DNA from: Actinoplanes sp. M2I2
GTDB lineage: Bacteria; Actinomycetota; Actinomycetes; Mycobacteriales; Micromonosporaceae
Length of the DNA stretch: 64,000 bases
Reading direction: 5' to 3'
NCBI RefSeq assembly: GCF_023544445.1
Contig: NZ_JALPVJ010000014.1
Location: 220,638-284,637 of the forward strand
Position numbers and translations under genes: made by a program. Positions 8,517 to 15,729 of the stretch are shown here, piece by piece (within the stretch, counting starts at the first letter, position 1; each line of letters starts with the position of its first letter). Under the pieces are notes generated by a model. That model had not been told where the DNA came from. It searched no databases and saw only the letters and a list, made by a program, of their open reading frames with translations.

Positions 8517-10397
8517 TCAGACCGGGCGGTAGCCGGCCGGCCGGGTGGCGAACGTGCCGCGTCCCCGCGTACGGCTGCGCAGGTCGGTGGCGTACCCGAA
8601 GAGCTCGCCCAGCGGCACCAGGGCCGTGACCGACTCGCCGGTGGAGCCGGTGATCCGGCCGCGACGGGACGCGAGATCGCCCAGCACCCCGCCGAGCGTC
8701 TCGGCCGGGGCGTGGACGATCACGTCGGCGACCGGTTCCAGCAGAGCCAGCTCGCACGCTTCGAGTGCCGCCCGCAAACCGTTGCGGCCGGCCGTGCGGA
8801 ACGCCATCTCCGAGGAGTCCTTCACGTGGGTGGCTCCGTCGGTGAGCACCACCCGCAGGCCGACGACCGGGTGACCGCCGAGCGGACCGTGGGCCAGCGC
8901 CTCCCGGCAGCCGGCCTCGACCGCGCGGACGTACTCGGCCGGGACGCGCCCGCCGGTCACCGTGGACGCGAACGCGAACCCGGTGCCGTCGAGCGGCGCC
9001 ACCTCGAGCACGACGTGCGCGAACTGACCCGCCCCGCCGTCCTGCTTGACGTGCCGGTGGATCAGACCGGTCACGCCGCGCGCCACGGTCTCGCGGTAGG
9101 ACACCTGGGGCCGGCCGGTCGTGACGGCCACGCCGGCCTCGCGCAATCTCGTCACTGCCACCTCCACTTGCAATTCCCCCAGTCCGGACAGCAGGGTCTG
9201 CCCGGACTCGTCGTCCGTGCGCACCGACAGCGACGGGTTCTCCTCGACCAGCGCGGCCAGGGCGCCCGGCAGCCCGTGGGCGTCGGCCCGCGTACAGCCC
9301 TCGACCGCGACCGAGACGAGCGGCTCAGCCGTCGGGGGCGCCTCCAGCTGAACGGGATGCTCCCGGGTGGACAGCGTCGTGCCGGCCCGGGCCGCCTTGA
9401 TCCCGGCCAGTGCGACGATGTCACCGGCCTGCGCGCGATCGACGTCGGTGTGCCGGTCGGCCTGCACCCGCAGGATCCGGCCGACTCGCTCGGTCCGTCC
9501 CGTGCCCGCGTCCCAGACCGTGTCACCCTTGGCGAGGGCGCCGTCATAGACCCGGACGAACGTCAGCCGGCCCGACCGGCCCGAGTGCACCTTGAAGGCC
9601 AGCGCGGTGAGCGGAGCCGCCGGATCCCCCGACGGCGCCGGCAGGTAGTCGACCACCGCGTCCAGCAGCGGCTCGACACCGATGCCGCGGTAGGCCGATC
9701 CGCACAGCACGACCACGGCCGTACCGGCCCCGGTCAGGTCGCGCATCGCCGCCCGCAGGGTCTCGTCCGGCATCGCGTCCAGCTCTTCCAGCGCCGCCGG
9801 GTGCAGCTCGGCCACCGCCTCCTCGAGACGACGGCGGGCCGGCCCGTCGAACTCCGGGGTGACCCGCTGCTCGCCGTCCACCCAGGTGAGCGTGCGCCGG
9901 CCGACCAGGTCGACGACGCCGCCCTCGACGGGCACCTGCGCGACCAGCGGAGTCACTCCCAGCCGCTCCCGCAGCGAGCGCACGGCCGCGTCGAGGTCGG
10001 CGCCCGGCCGGTCGAGCTTGTTGACGAACACGATCCGCGGGACGCCGTACCGGTCGGCCTGCCGCCAGACCGCCTCGCTCTGCGGCTCGACCCCGGCGAC
10101 GCCGTCGAGCACGACGACCGCGCCGTCGAGCACCCGCAACGAGCGCTCGACCTCGTCGGTGAAATCGACGTGTCCGGGCGTGTCGATGAGGTTGAGCCGA
10201 TGGCCGTTCCAGTCGCAACCGACCGCGGCCGCGAAGATGGTGATGCCACGTTCACGCTCCTGAGGATCGAAGTCGGTGACCGTCGTCCCGTGGTGCACCT
10301 CGCCCCGTTTGTAGGTGGCGCCGGTACGGAAGAGGATGCGTTCGGTCAGGGTGGTCTTGCCCGCGTCGACGTGCGCGAGGATGCCGAGATTTCGCAT
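8517..10397 (-). CDS. EF-G-like translational GTPase (short EF-G paralogue)
   Basis: 626 residues. The GTPase motifs are intact: P-loop AHVDAGKT (8-15), switch region with RERGITIF, DTPGH (G3) and NKLD (G4, near 125). Domain II, the EF-G domains III to V (including HVKQDGGAGQFAHV of domain IV) and a C-terminal domain V follow. Housekeeping EF-G has about 700 residues with a G' insert; here the insert is short, giving a length close to Tet(M)/OtrA-type ribosome protection proteins, while the sequence motifs are EF-G-like. It probably acts on ribosomes, perhaps under antibiotic stress. It has its own promoter, leader peptide and hairpin upstream (10464-10605), which fits inducible expression. 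The ATG at 10397 has only a weak ribosome binding site. Confidence 0.88.
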   Translation of the reverse strand: MRNLGILAHVDAGKTTLTERILFRTGATYKRGEVHHGTTVTDFDPQERERGITIFAAAVGCDWNGHRLNLIDTPGHVDFTDEVERSLRVLDGAVVVLDGVAGVEPQSEAVWRQADRYGVPRIVFVNKLDRPGADLDAAVRSLRERLGVTPLVAQVPVEGGVVDLVGRRTLTWVDGEQRVTPEFDGPARRRLEEAVAELHPAALEELDAMPDETLRAAMRDLTGAGTAVVVLCGSAYRGIGVEPLLDAVVDYLPAPSGDPAAPLTALAFKVHSGRSGRLTFVRVYDGALAKGDTVWDAGTGRTERVGRILRVQADRHTDVDRAQAGDIVALAGIKAARAGTTLSTREHPVQLEAPPTAEPLVSVAVEGCTRADAHGLPGALAALVEENPSLSVRTDDESGQTLLSGLGELQVEVAVTRLREAGVAVTTGRPQVSYRETVARGVTGLIHRHVKQDGGAGQFAHVVLEVAPLDGTGFAFASTVTGGRVPAEYVRAVEAGCREALAHGPLGGHPVVGLRVVLTDGATHVKDSSEMAFRTAGRNGLRAALEACELALLEPVADVIVHAPAETLGGVLGDLASRRGRITGSTGESVTALVPLGELFGYATDLRSRTRGRGTFATRPAGYRPV

Positions 10398-10463
10398 GGC
10401 TGATGGGCTTTCGAGAGTTCCGCAGGTGGACGGCGCCCACCCGGCCGCGTCGTCAGGACGCGG

Positions 10464-10541
10464 TCAGGAACGACCAGCCTCGGTGGCGCAACCGAGGCTG
10501 GGCCCACCGGACACGAGGAGAAGAGCGGTGCGGTAGCGCAC
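10464..10541 (-). CDS. 25-codon leader peptide upstream of EF-G-like gene
   Basis: Unannotated small ORF: GTG at 10541 with GAGGGGAGG 5 nt upstream, encoding MRYRTALLLVSGGPSLGCAT then EAGRS and TGA at 10466-10464. It lies 66 nt before the EF-G-like start and after a well-formed promoter (10577-10605). The hairpin at 10475-10500 is wholly inside it, and the unusually T-rich third positions in that part (GGT, GCT, CGT) reflect pairing rather than normal codon bias. The layout is that of a ribosome-sensing attenuation leader, as known for antibiotic-inducible ribosome-targeting resistance genes. Function is inferred from layout only. Confidence 0.6.
   Translation of the reverse strand: MRYRTALLLVSGGPSLGCATEAGRS
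10475..10500 (-). promoter_or_regulatory. Attenuator-like hairpin inside the leader ORF
   Basis: Perfect 10-bp arms, on the minus strand CAGCCTCGGT (10500-10491) and ACCGAGGCTG (10484-10475), with a 6-nt loop. A ribosome reading the leader peptide must melt it. The GGCTG of the 3' arm can alternatively pair with the CAGCC that directly precedes the EF-G-like ATG (10402-10398), giving two mutually exclusive structures. No U-tract follows, so translational control is as likely as transcription termination. It could also help terminate the upstream ABC operon. Confidence 0.6.
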
Positions 10542-10576
10542 GGCGTCCTCCCCTCGCGAAACGATCAACACCGGTG

Positions 10577-10605
10577 ACGGTACGGACGCCGATCCGGCTT
10601 GTCGA
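10577..10605 (-). promoter_or_regulatory. Promoter of the leader peptide/EF-G-like unit
   Basis: On the minus strand TCGACA (10605-10600), a 17-nt spacer and TACCGT (10582-10577) match the primary-sigma -35 and -10 consensus with one mismatch from TTGACA. Transcription would begin near 10570, about 30 nt before the leader peptide start. Confidence 0.5.
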
Positions 10606-10611
10606 CCGCTT

Positions 10612-11913
10612 TCAGCTCCGCACGGCGGCGGTGGCCGGGCCCCGCACCGACCGCCGGGCGGTCCGCAGCAGGGCCGTGGCGGTGAGCATCACGGCGATCG
10701 CCGCGACGATGCCGAAGGCGGCCGGGGACGCGTCGGGCCAGACCCGGCCGGCCCGCGCCGAACCGAACGGCAGGACCGTGAACAGCGCGGCCACCAGGCC
10801 GCCGAGCACGCCGGTCACCGTGATCAGCAGTCCTTCGAGGGCCACCATCGCGGTCACCTGGCCGCGGGTGGCGCCGGCCAGGCGCTGCTGGGCGAACTCG
10901 CGGCGCCGGTGGGCGGTCGCGGCGATCAGCGTGTTGACCAGCATGATCGCCACGAAGACCGTGATCAGGCCGACCACCACGTAGTTGAGCGTCTGGATGT
11001 CCTGGGCGTAGCCGGGCTGGGTCGTGCCCGCGGCGGCGCGGTCCTCGATGCCCTGCATGTAGACCGTGCCCGTCGCGATGCCGGTGAAGAGCAGGACCGG
11101 CATCACGGCCGACGACAGCCGCGGGCCCTGCAACGCCAGCTCGCCCGGGGCGCCGAACAGGCGTACCAGAGGGCTCAGCACGGCCGTGACCAGCCGCAGC
11201 AGCTCGGGGGCGAGCAGGGCCAGCCCGATCGACGCCCAGATGCCGGCCTGGCCGGCGGTCTGCATCGCGTCGATTCCCTTGCCGTACATCAGCGTCGCGG
11301 TCAGGACGGCGCAGTTGGCCCCGGTCAGCAGGAACAGCGCCGCGCCGAGGCGACGCAGCCGCGGCCGCTGCTTGCGGCGGCCGTGCCCGGCGGCGCGCCG
11401 GGCCGCGGCGACGCCCGCCACCAGCGAGCCCAGCAGGGTGACCCCGAAACCGGCGCCCAGCGCGATCGGGCCGAACGCGGCGCCGACCGAGGTCGCGACC
11501 TGACCGGTGTCGTGCAGCAGGCCGACCAGCACCCGGCCGAGCACGAGACCGACCGGCACGGCGGCGGCCGAGGCGACCAGCGCGACCGCCACGGCCTCCC
11601 CCACGATCATCCGGCGCAGCTGGGGCCCGGTCGCGCCGACCGACCGCAGCAGCGCGATCTGCTGGTCGCGTTGCCGGATGGCCAGGGTGAGCGTCGACGT
11701 CACCGCGAACGCGACGATGATCAGGCACCAGCCTCCGCCGACGGTCGCCGTGGTGGTCAGCGACTCGTGGCCGGCCGCCGCGTCCACTCCGGAGGCGGTG
11801 TCGAGCAGCGACGCGAAGGCCATGAGCAGCGCCGCGCCCAGGAAGGCGGAGAGGAACGTGGCGACGAAGCCGCCGGGACGGTGGCGCAGGTTGCGCAGCG
11901 CGACGGCGATCAT
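10612..11913 (-). CDS. ABC transporter permease, FtsX/MacB-like
   Basis: 433 residues with one N-terminal helix (LRNLRHRPGGFVATFLSAFLGAALLMAFASLL), a short extracytoplasmic stretch, and helix clusters typical of the FtsX permease fold (LTLAIRQRDQQIALLRSVGAT is the conserved cytoplasmic coupling segment). The ATG at 11913 overlaps the stop of the ATPase gene by 4 bp (ATGA), so the two are translationally coupled. With the ATPase it forms an exporter of the MacB/LolCDE class; the substrate is unknown, often a lipid, peptide or antibiotic. Confidence 0.9.
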   Translation of the reverse strand: MIAVALRNLRHRPGGFVATFLSAFLGAALLMAFASLLDTASGVDAAAGHESLTTTATVGGGWCLIIVAFAVTSTLTLAIRQRDQQIALLRSVGATGPQLRRMIVGEAVAVALVASAAAVPVGLVLGRVLVGLLHDTGQVATSVGAAFGPIALGAGFGVTLLGSLVAGVAAARRAAGHGRRKQRPRLRRLGAALFLLTGANCAVLTATLMYGKGIDAMQTAGQAGIWASIGLALLAPELLRLVTAVLSPLVRLFGAPGELALQGPRLSSAVMPVLLFTGIATGTVYMQGIEDRAAAGTTQPGYAQDIQTLNYVVVGLITVFVAIMLVNTLIAATAHRRREFAQQRLAGATRGQVTAMVALEGLLITVTGVLGGLVAALFTVLPFGSARAGRVWPDASPAAFGIVAAIAVMLTATALLRTARRSVRGPATAAVRS

Positions 11914-12644
11914 GCTTCTGCCCCCACGCGGTCGCCGAGGTGGGCGAGGCGCTCGGCCGCGGCGTCGGCGGTGGGCGCCTGCAGCGACCCGGCCAGCCGG
12001 CCATCGGCCAGGAAGAGGACCGAGTCGGCGTACGCGGCGGCGACCGGATCGTGCGTCACCATGACCACCGTGCGGCCGTGCCCGCTCACCACCGTGCGCA
12101 GCAGGGTCAGCACCTCGCGGGCGCTGCGCAGGTCGAGCGCGCCGGTCGGTTCGTCGGCGAAGATCACAGCCGGCTCGGTGACCAGCGCCCGGGCCACGGC
12201 GACGCGCTGACGCTGCCCGCCGGAGAGCCGCTCCGGGAGGTCCTGCGCCCGGTCGCCCAGCCCCAGCCGGTCGAGAACCTCCCGGACGCGGTGGCGATCG
12301 GCCCGGCGTCCGGCCAGGCGCAGCGGCAGCACCACGTTCTGCTCCACCGTGAGCGACGGGAGCAGGTTGTAGTCCTGGAAGACGAAGCCGACCCGGGTGC
12401 GCCGGAACTTCGTCATCGCGGTGTCGTCGGTGGCCGTGAGCTCGGCGCCGTCGATGAACACGCGGCCACCGGTCGGACGGTCGAGCCCGGCCGCGCACTG
12501 CAGCAACGTGCTCTTACCCGAGCCGGACGGACCCATCACCGCGGTGAAGCTCCCGGCCGGGAACGCGGCGGTCACCCCGTCGAGCGCGGTGACGCCACCG
12601 TCGTAGGTCTTGTACAGCGAGTCGAGGCTTACCCCATCAGTCAT
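11910..12644 (-). CDS. ABC transporter ATP-binding protein (LolD/MacB-like)
   Basis: 244 residues with every ABC ATPase motif: Walker A GPSGSGKST, the Q-loop in VFQDYNLLPSLT, signature LSGGQRQRVAVARAL, Walker B VIFADEPTGALD and the switch His in VMVTHDP. Start ATG at 12644 (MTDGVSLDSLYKTY); upstream in-frame codons encode non-homologous residues. It is the first gene of a two-gene operon with the FtsX-like permease and is divergent from a GntR-TetR fusion regulator that probably controls it. Confidence 0.93.
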   Translation of the reverse strand: MTDGVSLDSLYKTYDGGVTALDGVTAAFPAGSFTAVMGPSGSGKSTLLQCAAGLDRPTGGRVFIDGAELTATDDTAMTKFRRTRVGFVFQDYNLLPSLTVEQNVVLPLRLAGRRADRHRVREVLDRLGLGDRAQDLPERLSGGQRQRVAVARALVTEPAVIFADEPTGALDLRSAREVLTLLRTVVSGHGRTVVMVTHDPVAAAYADSVLFLADGRLAGSLQAPTADAAAERLAHLGDRVGAEA

Positions 12645-12722
12645 GGGTACACCGTACGAGCGCACTACGTCAGGAATCGGTAGTGCTGGCACCCCGATTT
12701 CGCTAGAGCACTCCAGCCCGGC

Positions 12723-12732
12723 GCACTAGTGC
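12723..12732. promoter_or_regulatory. Operator palindrome GCACTAGTGC
   Basis: The perfect palindrome overlaps the -35 zone of the regulator promoter, 17 bp before its -10 box. Related half sites GCACTAC and GTAGTGC lie about 60 bp away near the ABC operon side (12660-12686). Repeated CACTA motifs in a 117-bp divergent region point to binding by the adjacent regulator. Confidence 0.5.
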
Positions 12733-12749
12733 ACTGCCACCGTACGGGG

Positions 12750-12755
12750 TAGGTT
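12750..12755 (+). promoter_or_regulatory. -10 box TAGGTT, leaderless start
   Basis: TAGGTT is followed by 6 nt and the GTG at 12762. There is no Shine-Dalgarno sequence, so a leaderless transcript is likely. Confidence 0.45.
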
Positions 12756-12761
12756 CGGCTC

Positions 12762-13700
12762 GTGAAGGTCCCCGTCTTCCGCCGGATCGCCGCCGAGCTC
12801 GCCGCCCGGATAGCCGCCGGGGAACCGCCGCCCGGCGAGCGCATCATGTCGATCCGCCAGATCATGGCCGAGTACGACGTGGCCATGGCGACGGCCACCA
12901 AGGTGGTCGCCCACCTGCGCGACGAGGGCCTGGTGCGGGCCAGGCCGGGCGTCGGCACGGTGGTCGCGGGGGGCGTCCGATCCCCGGGCACCGGCCCCGA
13001 CCGCGATCTGGTCGTCCGGACGGCCATCACGATCGCCGACGCCGAGGGCCTGCCCGGCCTGTCCATGCGCCGGCTGGCCGGCGAGCTGGGCATCCCGACG
13101 ATGTCGGTCTATCGCCATGTGGCCGACCGGGAGGAGCTCGTGCTGCTGATGATGGACAAGGTCATGGCGGCCAACCCGCCGCCACCCCGGCTCGACCCGG
13201 CACGGGACGGCTGGCGCGCCTGCGTCGAGGCGCTGGCCCGCCTGCAGTGGTCGATGTACCGCCGGCACACCTGGCTGGCCCAGGCCGTCTCGTTCACCCG
13301 CCCGCTGCTGGCCCCGCACGCGATGGCCCACACCGAGTGGACGATGCGAGCCCTGGAGGGCCACGGCCTCGATCCCAGCACCCAGTTCCGCGCCGCCGTG
13401 ACCGTCGCCAACTACGTCCGCGGCACCGCCGTCAACCTGGAGGACGAGGCCCAGGCCGTCCAGGAGACCGGCATGACCGACACCGAGTGGATGGACACTC
13501 AGCGCCGGCGTTTCACGGCCGTGCTGGCCGCCGGCCGGCTCCCGCTGATGGCCCGTTTCATGGCCACCTCCGACCGCGAGCTCAACCTGGACATGCTGCT
13601 GGAGTACGGCCTGCAGCGGCTTCTCGACGGCCTCGAGACCCAGCTCACGCCCCATCCCGAGCCGCACACTCAGCCGGCGACCGAGGACCGGCGGCGTTGA
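12762..13700 (+). CDS. GntR-TetR fusion transcriptional regulator
   Basis: 312 residues with two DNA-binding modules. Residues 1-70 are a GntR winged helix (FRRIAAELAARIAAGEPPPG, then ATATKVVAHLRDEGLVRARPGVGTVV). Residues about 85-145 are a TetR helix-turn-helix (ITIADAEGLPGLSMRRLAGE, MSVYRHVADREELVLLMMDK). The remainder resembles the class of TetR C-terminal ligand domains seen in tetracycline-repressor-like proteins. This fusion recurs in actinobacteria, usually beside drug exporters, which fits its divergent position next to the ABC transporter. GTG start at 12762, apparently leaderless. Confidence 0.88.
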   Translation: MKVPVFRRIAAELAARIAAGEPPPGERIMSIRQIMAEYDVAMATATKVVAHLRDEGLVRARPGVGTVVAGGVRSPGTGPDRDLVVRTAITIADAEGLPGLSMRRLAGELGIPTMSVYRHVADREELVLLMMDKVMAANPPPPRLDPARDGWRACVEALARLQWSMYRRHTWLAQAVSFTRPLLAPHAMAHTEWTMRALEGHGLDPSTQFRAAVTVANYVRGTAVNLEDEAQAVQETGMTDTEWMDTQRRRFTAVLAAGRLPLMARFMATSDRELNLDMLLEYGLQRLLDGLETQLTPHPEPHTQPATEDRRR

Positions 13701-13707
13701 TTCTGCG

Positions 13708-13966
13708 CTAGACGCCGGCGAAGGACTCCAGGGCGGCCATGGTCTGCAGGGAGACCAGGCGCGCGCTGGGAGCCTTTCATCACCGTGCCGTGGAGCTCCT
13801 CGTGGGCCGTCACCGCCTCGGCCCGGCTGCGGTAGATGGTGCCCTCGAGCTCCGCGGAGACGACGTCCTCGGCGAAATCGGCGAAGAAGCCGGCGACGTC
13901 ACCCCGGTTCCACGCCTCGTACATCCGGGTGGGGATGGTGCTCATCGTCTCGATCGACTGGTCCAT
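13708..13966 (-). pseudogene. Frameshifted, truncated SnoaL-like (NTF2 fold) gene
   Basis: The ATG at 13966 starts MDQSIETMSTIPTRMYEAWN and continues with FFADFAEDVVSAELEGTIYR and AVTAHEELHGTVMKG, the first half of a polyketide-cyclase-like NTF2 domain. After KGS (near 13775) the frame shifts by one base: the other frame reads ARLVSLQTMAALESFAGV and stops at 13708. Even when restored it has only about 83 residues, against 120-140 for the family, so it is both frameshifted and short. Confidence 0.6.
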
Positions 13967-13983
13967 GGTCGCCTTTCCGGGTT

Positions 13984-14945
13984 TCAGGAGCCTCCATCCT
14001 GGCCGGGACCGGCCCCGGGAGCCTTGGCTTCGCGTGCACGGTTACCCGAATTCAGCGCTGCCGGGCTGTAGCCGTACGCCGCCTTGAAAACCCGGCTGAA
14101 GTACGCCGGGTCGTGGAATCCCCAGCGGGCGGCGACGGCCGTGACCGTGCGGCCGGGCGTCAGATCGGCCCGGCACCGCTCCAGGCGACGCCGGCGGATC
14201 AGGGCTCCGGGACCGTCTCGGGCTGGTCCTCGAAGAGCTTGTGGAGGCGGCGGACGGAGATGTGGTGGGCCGCGGCGACCATCCCCCGGGGACAGCCCGC
14301 GGTCGGACAGCCGCGCCTCGATGTAGCCGACGACCCGGTCCCGCAACGCGTCGTCGGGACCGGTGCGGACGTCACCGTTCAGCTGGGCCTCGAGCGTCAC
14401 CGCGATCAGCGCGGTCACGGCGGCCGCGGATCGTTGCGCCTCGCCGGCCCGGAACCCGCTCAGCGACCGGCCCAGGTCGCGCGCCAGCGAGGACACCAGG
14501 GCCCCGGGACCGCGGTCGCCCTTGATGCGTACGCCGGTCAGCCGGTCGGCGTCGCCGGGCCGCAGCCGCAGCTCCCGCCGGGGCACCAGGATGCTCACAT
14601 GCGCCGACGCGGTGCTGGCGAACCGGGCCGGCCGGGCCGGGTCCACGAGCACCAGGTCGGTCGGCCCGAGGTCGGCTGGGCCGCGGCCCTGCTCGACGAG
14701 CGCCCGGCCCCGCATCATCAGCTCGATCTGCCACCACGCCTCGTCGGCCGGCCGGGCCGAACGGGCGTCCCGGAAGCACTCGCCCGCCGGCGTGACCAGT
14801 TCGACCAGCTTGAGCGGCCCGAATCGCGCGACACGACACGGGCCTCGAACTCGCCGTGGTCGTGCCGCCCGCTGCGGACCGGAGGCAACCCGCTGGTCGC
14901 GAGCTTCTCCTGGAAGACGCCGATGTCGGTGAACACCCGCCCCAC
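13984..14945 (-). pseudogene. AraC-family regulator with three frameshifts
   Basis: The ancestral protein reads FTDIGVFQEKLATSGLPPV, then after a one-base loss near 14825 PLKLVELVTPAGECFRDARS, then an AraC-type ligand-binding domain. Near 14285 an extra G in a G-run displaces the frame for about 90 bases: that segment restored reads MVAAAHHISVRRLHKLFED, the first helix-turn-helix. A compensating shift near 14210 returns to the main frame, which ends RRRRLERCRADL through AYFSRVFKAAYGYSPAALNS, the second helix-turn-helix. GTG at 14945 is the likely ancestral start. All shifts lie in or near G/C runs, so sequencing error is possible. Confidence 0.7.
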
Positions 14946-14961
14946 CGTAGCTCCGCCCGGC

Positions 14962-15495
14962 TCAGGACGAGCCGAGCCGCTCACCGACCACGGCGGGCAA
15001 CCGCCGGCCGTCCCGGGCCAGCGGGAGCAGACCGGCGCCGACCAGGACGGCGGACAGCGGCAGCAGATCGAGCGACAGGGCGATCGACGTGAAGCCCAGC
15101 AGCACCAGTACCGGCGACCACGCCGGCAGCCGCCGGGCCACCGCGTGCCGCACCAGCAGGACCAGCAGACCCACCTCGAACAGGACGGAGGCCAGCACGT
15201 TGAGAAGGAGGGGGAGGGACGGGAACGAGTCGAACAGGTCCCCGGTGATCACCCACAGCATGCCGGCCGCGCCGACGATGGTCACCGCCTCGGCGACGAC
15301 CGTCAGCGGGCTCGGCAGCTCCCGGCGGAGGCGGTCGGCCAGGACGGCGAAGAGGGCCACGGCGATGAAGAAGGCGACATGGCCGGCGTCCCACGCCCAT
15401 CCGTTGCCGCGGTCGCCGTCGAGCCCGTCGGCGTACCGGCAGAGACCGTAGACGAGCATCAAGGCGGGAGCAACGACGGCGATCAATCTTGTCAT
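14962..15495 (-). CDS. Small integral membrane protein, function unknown
   Basis: 177 residues starting MTRLIAVVAPALMLVYGLCR. About five hydrophobic helices: residues 3-20, HVAFFIAVALFAVLADRL, SPLTVVAEAVTIVGAAGMLWVI, LLLNVLASVLFEVGLLVLLV and SPVLVLLGFTSIALSLDLLP. No catalytic or binding motif was recognised and no family is assigned. It lies directly upstream of the decayed AraC gene on the same strand and 75 bp from the tandem repeat array. Confidence 0.6.
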   Translation of the reverse strand: MTRLIAVVAPALMLVYGLCRYADGLDGDRGNGWAWDAGHVAFFIAVALFAVLADRLRRELPSPLTVVAEAVTIVGAAGMLWVITGDLFDSFPSLPLLLNVLASVLFEVGLLVLLVRHAVARRLPAWSPVLVLLGFTSIALSLDLLPLSAVLVGAGLLPLARDGRRLPAVVGERLGSS

Positions 15496-15569
15496 GGACG
15501 CAGCCTCGCCCGTCCGGGCCCGCAGAACCCATCGGGGGATTCCCCGGCTTTACCCGTAGCCGGACCCGG

Positions 15570-15695
15570 CCCGGCGGAGTCGGGAGCCGGGACGGCCCGG
15601 CGGAGTCGGGAGCGGGACGGCCCGGCGGAGTCGGGAGCGGGACGGCCCGGCGGAGTCGGGAGCGGGACGGCCCGGCGGAGTCGGGAGCGGGACGG
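15570..15695. repeat. Tandem repeat, five copies of a 25-bp unit
   Basis: Unit CCCGGCGGAGTCGGGAGCGG plus GACGG. The first copy has one extra base (26 nt); copies two to five (15596, 15621, 15646, 15671) are identical 25-mers. The array fills the gap between the SGNH hydrolase stop and the small membrane protein start. There are no spacers, so it is not a CRISPR. Near-perfect identity indicates recent expansion. Confidence 0.9.
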
Positions 15696-15729
15696 CTCGG
15701 CCGCGGGTCTCGCGGCCGGGCCGATCCGG

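Noticed and set aside
9859..10263. Plus-strand open frame opposite the EF-G-like gene
   Set aside because: Ser/Thr/Arg-rich shadow frame without homology, fully inside a confident gene.
8517..10397. Naming the EF-G-like GTPase as a Tet(M)-type tetracycline resistance gene
   Set aside because: The length is similar, but G-domain and domain IV motifs are EF-G-like; resistance cannot be read from sequence alone.
15570..15695. CRISPR array
   Set aside because: Repeats are contiguous with no spacers, and no cas genes are present in the window.
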